Below are positions 6,395 through 12,273 of a stretch of 12,273 nucleotides of DNA, piece after piece. The DNA lies in contig CAKPIH010000037.1 of NCBI GenBank assembly GCA_934162325.1, positions 1 to 12,273 of the forward strand. The letters run 5' to 3'. The translations under genes were made by a program, and so were the position numbers. The DNA is from an uncultured Bacilli bacterium. Lineage in GTDB: Bacteria; Bacillota_I; Bacilli_A; RF39; UBA660. Position 1 is the first letter of the stretch, and every line of letters starts with the position of its first letter. The notes under the pieces were generated by a model. That model was not told where the DNA came from, did not search any database, and saw only the letters and a list, made by a program, of their open reading frames with translations.

Positions 6395-9300
6395 TTACTC
6401 AATAGGCTTTGTTCCCAACAAATGTTGTCTTACTCTTAATAAATCGGCAGAATTTATTGTACTATCATAATTTATATCTGAAGATAAGAAATAGGCTCCA
6501 GTCAAAATGTTAGTACCTAATAAATGTTGCCTTATCTTTAATAAGTCAGCAGAATTTATTGCACCATCACCATTTATATCTCCTATAACAATATTTGTAT
6601 ATTCTCTATATAAATCAAGTCCATGTGTTATTCTTGTTTTTCCACCAGTGTATAATAATTGTTTATTATTAATTGTTTTTGTATCTACATCTATTCCATA
6701 GCCATATCCTAATATAATATTTGATACAAAATTATTTACTTCAGTATTAACCATTATTTTACTTATATATTTATTTGTTTCATCTACATCATAATTATTA
6801 ATTACGTAATCTATTGATTCTTGCCATTGCGCATATAACTCTATTATTTGATTTGTGCTATTTGATAAATTCAATATTTCCTGTTCATCACTATATGATG
6901 TACCACTTCCATCTAATTCAGTATTCCATTCTTTGAACAAATAACCAGATTTTGTAAATGTATTTTTATCAAGACTTGTTACTTTATCATATTGAACTTC
7001 TTGTTCTCTTGGAGCTCCTGTTCCGCCATTTGCATAAAATTTAATTTTATATTTTATCGGCTGCCACTGCGCATATAACTCTATTATTTGATTTGTGCTA
7101 TTTGATAAATTCAATATTTCCTGTTCATCACTATATGATGTACCACTTCCATCTAATTCAGTATTCCATTCTTTGAACAAATAACCAGATTTTGTAAATG
7201 TATTTTTATCAAGACTTGTTACTTTATCATATTGAACTTCTTGTTCTCTTGGAGCTCCTGTTCCGCCATTTGCATAAAATTTAATTTTATATTTTATCGG
7301 CTGCCACTGTGCATATAAATCAACTATTGCATTTTCCATACTTGATAAGTTTTTAACATTTTGTTCATTGTTGTATGATGTGCCACTTCCATCTGCTTTT
7401 GTGTTCCACTCCTTAAATGTGTATCCCTCTCGTGTAAATGTGTTCTTTGTAAGATTTGATTCTGAATCGTAAGTTAATATTTCGTGATTCATTGTTCCGG
7501 TTCCACCATTTGCATCAAAAGATATTTCATAATTAATTGGTAAAACTATTGCATAAAATCTAATGATAGAGTTATTTACAGTTGTTAAATTTTTAAATTT
7601 ATCCCCTTCCCTATATGATGTACCACTTCCATCTGGTTCTGTATTCCACTCTTTAAATGTATATCCTTCTTTTAAAGCCCACTTATAACCATCTATTGTA
7701 TATTCAACATCATACTTATTTGTACCATTTGCAATCTTTGTCTGATCTTCGTTGTACCATAGAGTACCGTAATATATAGGATACCAAATCGCATATAATT
7801 TTAGATTGTCATTTAGAGATACAACTTTTCTATCATAGTATGAAACCCCAGAATTATCTGCTTTTGTGTTCCAATGTCCAAAATAATACCCTGCTTTAAT
7901 AAAACTATTGCTTGGAAGTGATTTGGATTCTCCATATATTAATACAAAATCATCCATTGTACCTTCTCCACCATTTGCATCAAATTTAATTTTATATTCT
8001 AGGGGTTGCCACTGCGCATATAAATCCAAATCATCAGTTATTGTAACCTCTTGCTCATCTGCATAAGATGTTCCTGTTCCATCTGCTTTTGTGTTCCATC
8101 CCACAAATGTATGCCCCTCTTTTTCAAATGTATTTTTTGTCAAGTTAATAGTAGTTCCTTGAGTGATTGTTTGCTCTACTGTATCTGAATCATTATGATA
8201 TGTAATTTTTAACTTGGTTTTATATACAGTAATATTAACATCCTGTTCAAAGCCATCATAATCGCTTATAACATGAATTGTAGCAGTTCCTGATTTCAAT
8301 GGTTTTATAATTATTTCATATGGATATGCCTCACTATTATTATATTTTTCACTAATATTAATTATATCATCATTATCGGTAGTCACTTTTAATCTTCTAG
8401 TTATAATTTCAGAAGAAATATAATCAGATAATGATATGTCATTACCCAATTCTATGTTTATATCATTTATAGAATCAGTATAATCTAAATCCACGCCTTT
8501 TAATATAGGGATTCTCTTTATTCCATCTATTTCATCTATTTTCCAATATAAATTAAAATCTTCCCCCCAATTATTATATTTATCTATATTCTTAAGTTCA
8601 GTTATATTACTTATTTTTTTAATAATCTCCGGAAACTTATATATACTACTAGTCCTGCTTAAAGCATATCCATTACTCGAATAATAATAATGATCAATAT
8701 CATGTATTGGAGTATCATAAAATTGATTCAATGATACAACTTTTTTTGAATACCCAGTAGAAATATAGTTAGATATATTGTAATAGAAACTATAATTAGT
8801 ACTAATAAGACTTGTTTTATAATAAGACAAATTATTGTCCAACATTATTCCTATATTTTGAATGTTAGAAATACTCGTTCCCTCGTTTGAATTATATTTA
8901 TTTGAACTAAATCTTATTAAACTAGAATGACTTTTCCCTTTTATCGTGGCTGATGAAAAAATATTGTTTATTGTCAAATTTTTATATCCTGAAATATCAG
9001 CTACTAATCCATTAGCGAATTCACCTTCGATACTTCCACCCATAATATATATACTATCAATTAACGCTGTGTTTTCACCAGTCTGATTTATGTTAATGCC
9101 TCCAATTAAACCTCCTACATATTGTTTTGCGACAATGTTTGGATTTACTAAATAAATATTTTTTATTTGTGTTTTATGTTCATCTGAATCTTTTACATAT
9201 CCAAACAGTCCTGCGTATTCTAATGTTGAATCATTAATTTGTAAATTAATTATCTTATGATTTTTACCATTAAAAGAACCTGTAAAAGGATTTTCATTTG

Positions 9301-11350
9301 TACCGATAGGAACCCACTCTTCAGTTAGTTCAATATCATTTTCCAATTCATAGTGAAAATCAAGATGATTATGAATATACTTTAAATCTTCTTCAGTATA
9401 TATTTGATATGGATTATCAATAGTACCAGCACCATCAAGAATATTACCAATATTTAAAGATGTCGTTGCTTCTACATTTCCTATTTTTTGAACTAATCTA
9501 TAAGTACCTGGATTAAGTTTTTTTATTAAAGAAATTTCTGTATTGATGTTGTTTGCTGATACAATATTGTTATTTACTTGCATTACATTTTCAATTTTTT
9601 CAGTATCATTATATAACTCATACGCAATTTGAGAATTTGAAGTAATGTTTCTCGTTTCTGAATATATCATAAAATTATTTGAGTCAATATCTTTTTCTTC
9701 TTCTGTTACTATTAATTGTTCATTATCTACATTTTTTGTAAATATAGATATTGAATTATTATTAATTGATTGATTAGAACATGAAATTGTAACATCAAAA
9801 TTTCCAGTTTCAAGAATTATATTTTTATCTGAAACATCCACTGTATATAATCCTGGATACTTAGTTTGATATGAATCTGTAATTGAATATGTATTTTTAC
9901 CCATTTGAACGGATATGCTATATTGTTGGTTCATTAATGTTGTATGAAATTTAATTTTTTGTATTTTTTCCTGATTAACATGTTTTTTTTCAAATGTTTG
10001 AGTCAATTTTTTACTAATCTTATTACTAATTAAACCATTATTATAAACATTATCCCAATTTTTATCTTTCATTTCTGTTAATGATGTAATATATGCAAAA
10101 TCAACAAAATTACTTTGTATTGCATCATAAGTTAAATAGATGTATGATGCAGCATTATCTTCACCCCAAGAGTTTTTAACTAGCCATGCACCAGTTCCCT
10201 GAGTTAATATTCCAGACTCACATACTCCATTAATGGTACTGGAATATGTACTATTTTTACAATATGAGTATTCATAATCATCATTCCATCCTATTATTTG
10301 CATGGCGTGTCCAGTTTCAACACTATCAGTACTTCCAGCAGGAAAACAAGTTTGAGTAGGATCTAATATATAATATCCATCAGTATTAAGTGCTCCACAT
10401 TTTCCAGTTGGATCATTTGTTCCAACATATATACCACCATAATTTGTAATACCCTCTTTAATTATGTTTATATATTCTTGACGCGCTTCTTCAATTTTTT
10501 CAGCATAACAAGTATTAACGTCGTCAGAAGAACTGCTACATTCTCTTGCAATATTCCATCCTACTCGTCCAAAACTAGGCAAGTTAACAGTGCCATTTAC
10601 TTCATATAAAGAATTACTATAATTGTGTATTTCATGTAATGGTTTTTCATTTAATGTTTCTACATATGGCATATAACTATTATTAACTAAAGATAATCCA
10701 TTAGCCATTAATGTAGTTGCATATATAAAATTACCCCCTAGTCCAAGCCCTGCAGCCCCATATGGATTTTTATAACCTTTTATTCCATTTGTACTTGCTG
10801 CATAATCCAACTGTCTAACAGAAAATCGTGTTGAATTCTCATTTTGTGGTTCATTATTTTTAATCATTAAATGACTTTCAGCATTCTCAATTGTTGCAAA
10901 AGCCCAACAAGTCCCTAAGCTACCCTGATTATACATCGGGCTAGTATAATTTTTTCCATCTACATTTTCCAAATTGTAAGATTTAGGAAATTCCTTACCA
11001 GAATTCTCACCAAGAAATACATAATCTACACTATATGGTGTTGGTATTATCGATACACTTTCTTTTTGCTTGTTTGATAGTTGCAAATAAGTTACATATT
11101 GAGGATTCAAGTATGGTGTATTCTCTTTCTTATTTTTTTCAGTTAAAATAATTTCTCCTGTTTCTTCATATACTTTTTTAATATAATTTAAAGCATTACT
11201 ATTTAGATAATTATAAGCATCTGTTTTTAAAACTCTATCTATGTCCTTATCATAAATATTTGTTTTGTATAATACTAGTCCTATTACTATAATAGGAAGT
11301 ATTACAATTAGGCCTAATCTAATATTTCTTTTTATTTTTAATTTTTTCAT
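6395..11350 (-). CDS. Membrane-anchored papain-family (C1) protease with InlB repeats and C-terminal dockerin
   Basis: A 1651-residue surface protease. A basic N-terminus and one TM segment (12-29) lack a clear cleavage site, suggesting a signal anchor. The peptidase C1 domain (about 120-420) has the complete site: Gln142 and Cys148 in NQGSLGTCWAF, His348 in TGHAMQIIGWN, Asn393 in WLVKNSWG. Six further Cys (271, 281, 318, 335, 364, 377) could form disulfides. From 638 a region opening DGAGTIDNPYQIYTEEDL looks like a GLUG/right-handed beta-helix (to about 880), then an Ig-like stretch (950-1045). Six InlB/Flg_new repeats of 70-80 residues follow (1047-1510, ending YAQWQP or similar); the last two are identical. 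Residues 1588-1651 are a type I dockerin with two Ca loops (DINGDGAINSADLL, DINYDSTINSADLL). First gene of a three-gene operon with its own promoter and AAGGAG ribosome site. The substrate is unknown. Confidence 0.93.
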   Translation of the reverse strand: MKKLKIKRNIRLGLIVILPIIVIGLVLYKTNIYDKDIDRVLKTDAYNYLNSNALNYIKKVYEETGEIILTEKNKKENTPYLNPQYVTYLQLSNKQKESVSIIPTPYSVDYVFLGENSGKEFPKSYNLENVDGKNYTSPMYNQGSLGTCWAFATIENAESHLMIKNNEPQNENSTRFSVRQLDYAASTNGIKGYKNPYGAAGLGLGGNFIYATTLMANGLSLVNNSYMPYVETLNEKPLHEIHNYSNSLYEVNGTVNLPSFGRVGWNIARECSSSSDDVNTCYAEKIEEARQEYINIIKEGITNYGGIYVGTNDPTGKCGALNTDGYYILDPTQTCFPAGSTDSVETGHAMQIIGWNDDYEYSYCKNSTYSSTINGVCESGILTQGTGAWLVKNSWGEDNAASYIYLTYDAIQSNFVDFAYITSLTEMKDKNWDNVYNNGLISNKISKKLTQTFEKKHVNQEKIQKIKFHTTLMNQQYSISVQMGKNTYSITDSYQTKYPGLYTVDVSDKNIILETGNFDVTISCSNQSINNNSISIFTKNVDNEQLIVTEEEKDIDSNNFMIYSETRNITSNSQIAYELYNDTEKIENVMQVNNNIVSANNINTEISLIKKLNPGTYRLVQKIGNVEATTSLNIGNILDGAGTIDNPYQIYTEEDLKYIHNHLDFHYELENDIELTEEWVPIGTNENPFTGSFNGKNHKIINLQINDSTLEYAGLFGYVKDSDEHKTQIKNIYLVNPNIVAKQYVGGLIGGININQTGENTALIDSIYIMGGSIEGEFANGLVADISGYKNLTINNIFSSATIKGKSHSSLIRFSSNKYNSNEGTSISNIQNIGIMLDNNLSYYKTSLISTNYSFYYNISNYISTGYSKKVVSLNQFYDTPIHDIDHYYYSSNGYALSRTSSIYKFPEIIKKISNITELKNIDKYNNWGEDFNLYWKIDEIDGIKRIPILKGVDLDYTDSINDINIELGNDISLSDYISSEIITRRLKVTTDNDDIINISEKYNNSEAYPYEIIIKPLKSGTATIHVISDYDGFEQDVNITVYKTKLKITYHNDSDTVEQTITQGTTINLTKNTFEKEGHTFVGWNTKADGTGTSYADEQEVTITDDLDLYAQWQPLEYKIKFDANGGEGTMDDFVLIYGESKSLPSNSFIKAGYYFGHWNTKADNSGVSYYDRKVVSLNDNLKLYAIWYPIYYGTLWYNEDQTKIANGTNKYDVEYTIDGYKWALKEGYTFKEWNTEPDGSGTSYREGDKFKNLTTVNNSIIRFYAIVLPINYEISFDANGGTGTMNHEILTYDSESNLTKNTFTREGYTFKEWNTKADGSGTSYNNEQNVKNLSSMENAIVDLYAQWQPIKYKIKFYANGGTGAPREQEVQYDKVTSLDKNTFTKSGYLFKEWNTELDGSGTSYSDEQEILNLSNSTNQIIELYAQWQPIKYKIKFYANGGTGAPREQEVQYDKVTSLDKNTFTKSGYLFKEWNTELDGSGTSYSDEQEILNLSNSTNQIIELYAQWQESIDYVINNYDVDETNKYISKIMVNTEVNNFVSNIILGYGYGIDVDTKTINNKQLLYTGGKTRITHGLDLYREYTNIVIGDINGDGAINSADLLKIRQHLLGTNILTGAYFLSSDINYDSTINSADLLRVRQHLLGTKPIE
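6821..8212 (-). repeat. Six InlB B-type (Listeria-Bacteroides) repeats
   Basis: Units start near residues 1047, 1117, 1192, 1272, 1352 and 1432 of the protease. Most carry FDANGG or FYANGG, the core WNTKADGSGTSY and the ending LYAQWQP. The third (1192-1271) is divergent, lacking the ANGG turn and ending FYAIVLPI. Such repeats form small beta-grasp modules in cell-surface proteins and act as spacers or adhesive stalks. Confidence 0.9.
6828..7309 (-). repeat. Perfect 240-bp tandem duplication inside the protease gene
   Basis: Bases 6828-7069 and 7068-7309 are identical over 242 bases at a period of exactly 240. Mismatches appear at once outside (6827 against 7067 and 7070 against 7310). The unit encodes one 80-residue InlB repeat, so the reading frame is kept. 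Confidence 0.95.
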
Positions 11351-11369
11351 TTCCCTACTCCTTTATTTT

Positions 11370-11398
11370 AATATACATTTTTTTACAATTTTTGTCAA
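11370..11398 (-). promoter_or_regulatory. Sigma-A promoter of the protease operon
   Basis: A perfect TTGACA (11398-11393) and TATATT (11375-11370) are 17 bases apart on the minus strand. The ribosome site AAGGAG and ATG 11350 follow. The gap 11351-11493 also holds the divergent promoter and palindrome for the regulator. Confidence 0.75.
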
Positions 11399-11440
11399 TA
11401 TTTTCATTTTGTTTTTTAATATTTCTTCTTTCGTTCTAAT

Positions 11441-11455
11441 AGTAAAGACTTTACT
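11441..11455. promoter_or_regulatory. Perfect 15-bp palindrome, likely operator of the XRE regulator
   Basis: AGTAAAG-A-CTTTACT is an exact palindrome with a single central base. It covers the -35 position of the regulator's own promoter (-10 TATAAA at 11466-11471) and lies about 43 bases upstream of the protease -35. A further CTAAAG half-site follows at 11460-11465. Autorepression is the simplest reading (inference); control of the divergent protease operon is possible but less direct. Confidence 0.55.
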
Positions 11456-11465
11456 TTCGCTAAAG

Positions 11466-11471
11466 TATAAA
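11466..11471 (+). promoter_or_regulatory. Probable -10 box of the XRE regulator
   Basis: TATAAA(AT) lies 22 bases before the ATG at 11494, with an AGGAGGT ribosome site at 11482-11488. The matching -35 (about TAAAGA, 17 bases up) is poor and falls within the palindrome. Confidence 0.45.
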
Positions 11472-11493
11472 ATAAAGTTGTAGGAGGTACATT

Positions 11494-11769
11494 ATGAAAT
11501 TATGTGAAATTTTAGCTATTAATTTAAAATATTATCGAAAAAAATATAATTTGTCTCAAGAAAAATTTGCTGAGGTTTTGGGAACTACATTATCTTATTT
11601 GAATCAGATTGAAAATAATAAGGTAGATGTAAAATCTTCGACTATTGATAAATTTGCTAAAAATATTAATGATTATGATAAGAAGGCTAGAATTACATCA
11701 GAAGACCTAGTTACTTATACGAAGGAACATATTACAAATTTTTCTAGAATAGATGAAAAAAAGATTTAA
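11494..11769 (+). CDS. Small XRE-family helix-turn-helix regulator
   Basis: A 91-residue DNA-binding protein of the Cro/CI (XRE) type. The HTH domain fills residues 6-58: NLKYYRKKYNLSQEKFAEVLG holds helices 1-2, and TTLSYLNQIENNKVDVKSST (helix 3 with YLNQIENNK as the recognition segment) is followed by STIDKFAKNIN. The last 30 residues are charged and have no recognised sensor or toxin domain. It starts at an ATG with a near-perfect AGGAGGT site. It is transcribed away from the protease operon, has a 15-bp palindrome at its own promoter, and ends before a strong terminator, so it is monocistronic. The likely role is an autoregulated repressor. Whether it controls the protease operon, or is the remnant of a plasmid, phage or toxin-antitoxin module, cannot be told from sequence alone. 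Confidence 0.88.
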   Translation: MKLCEILAINLKYYRKKYNLSQEKFAEVLGTTLSYLNQIENNKVDVKSSTIDKFAKNINDYDKKARITSEDLVTYTKEHITNFSRIDEKKI

Positions 11770-11800
11770 TTATAGATTAATAATAAGTTTAACTTAATTT

Positions 11801-11823
11801 GTCAGCTAATGGCTGACTTTTTT
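11801..11823 (+). terminator. Intrinsic terminator of the XRE gene
   Basis: GTCAGC-TAATG-GCTGAC is a perfect 6-bp stem followed immediately by TTTTTT, 32 bases after the regulator's stop. On the opposite strand no T-run follows the stem, so it serves mainly the plus-strand gene. Confidence 0.9.
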
Positions 11824-11862
11824 AATTAACAAGCATACCTAGATAATATATAATAGTTATAA

Positions 11863-12273
11863 TCAATTAGTGTTTATTAATTCATATTCTCTTGATAATA
11901 TTCTTTTGTCACTAGAGTATTCTATTACATACTTGTTATCTTTTTTACATATTATTAGGCCTATGGTTTTATCTTGAGTTAATTTTCTTAAACTATTATC
12001 TATATAATTCATATATATTTGTATTTGGCCTATATGTTCTTTTTTTAGTTCTATTACTTTTAGTTCTACTACTACATAACAGTTGTATTCGATATTAAAT
12101 AGTAAAAGATCTATATAGTTATATCTCTCTCCTAGTTTTATTTTATATTCATTTTTTATAAATGAATAACCAGTACCTAATTCTTCTAAAAATGATGGTA
12201 TATCTTCAAGTATTAGTCTTTGAAGTATTTTTTCACTTACTATTTCTTTATCAATATCTAATTTATTTTTTAT
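11863..12273 (-). CDS. DUF1016/YhcG-type PDDEXK nuclease-domain protein, C-terminal part
   Basis: The window's right edge cuts this gene, leaving 136 C-terminal residues and a TGA stop at 11863. The frame is open through position 12273 with no start needed inside. The segment matches the C-terminal PDDEXK nuclease-like domain of the DUF1016 (YhcG) family: SFLEELGTGYSFI, then YIDLLLFN with the acidic Asp (fragment residue 55), CYVVVELK with the E-x-K pair (Glu70, Lys72), IGQIQIYMNYI with Gln83, and TIGLIICKKDNKYVIEYSS. The catalytic pattern is intact. Full-length relatives are about 330-370 residues with an N-terminal DUF1016_N domain, expected beyond the edge. Members often sit near restriction-modification or mobile genes; their exact role is not established. 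It converges on the XRE gene. Confidence 0.85.
   Translation of the reverse strand: MKNKLDIDKEIVSEKILQRLILEDIPSFLEELGTGYSFIKNEYKIKLGERYNYIDLLLFNIEYNCYVVVELKVIELKKEHIGQIQIYMNYIDNSLRKLTQDKTIGLIICKKDNKYVIEYSSDKRILSREYELINTN

Noticed and set aside
5939..6701. Plus-strand frames at 5939-6169 and 6507-6701.
   Set aside because: The first is poly-Leu antisense of the Asn-rich linker; the second is antisense of the dockerin region.
3625..12273. Possible mycoplasma genetic code (TGA = Trp), suggested by the low GC and lemA.
   Set aside because: TGA ends the lemA partner and the DUF1016 gene at sensible C-termini, and conserved Trp residues in topA use TGG.

Overview
The window looks like a chromosomal segment of a very AT-rich Gram-positive (Bacillota) bacterium, probably a small-genome gut or host-associated member of the Bacilli/RF39-like or clostridial lineages. 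The reasons are the base composition, strong AGGAGG-type ribosome sites, sigma-A promoters of the TTGACA-17-TATATT kind, a Gram-positive-style topA, a lemA gene and an Asn-rich surface protein with a single membrane anchor. The standard bacterial code fits: TGA is used as a stop and TGG as Trp, so this is not a code-4 mycoplasma. The species assignment is inference.

Layout, left to right. At 143-416 (minus) is a small gene matching the VbhA-type antitoxin pattern, followed with an 8-bp overlap by a 28-codon open frame that may be what remains of a partner. At 668-2707 (minus) is DNA topoisomerase I (topA) with its own good promoter. A 355-base gap (2708-3062) holds no gene but several inverted repeats. 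At 3063-4155 (minus) is a two-gene operon: a one-TM protein of unknown function, then lemA.

The largest block (4405-11350, minus) is a probable three-gene surface operon. First is a 1651-residue membrane-anchored papain-family (C1) cysteine protease with a beta-helix-like region, six InlB-type repeats and a C-terminal dockerin. Then comes a 548-residue exported protein with an Ig-like domain, a cadherin-like sandwich, a TM segment and an Asn-rich cytoplasmic tail. Last is an 89-residue protein built almost entirely from a 19-residue Ser/His repeat. All three genes contain in-register repeats (240, 45 and 57 bp), two of them nearly or fully identical at the DNA level, so the operon appears prone to repeat expansion and contraction.

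Divergent from the protease is a small XRE-family regulator (11494-11769, plus) with a perfect 15-bp palindrome at its promoter. It ends in a textbook terminator. Converging on it is the C-terminal 136 residues of a DUF1016/YhcG-type PDDEXK nuclease-domain protein that runs off the right edge.

How they may work together (inference): the protease carries a dockerin and the next gene makes a membrane-anchored protein with an Ig/cohesin-sized domain, so they may assemble at the cell surface. The XRE regulator may control itself and possibly the surface operon. No complete, unambiguous new defence or mobile system is visible. The most unusual parts are the dockerin protease operon with its repeat protein and the orphan-looking VbhA-like gene.
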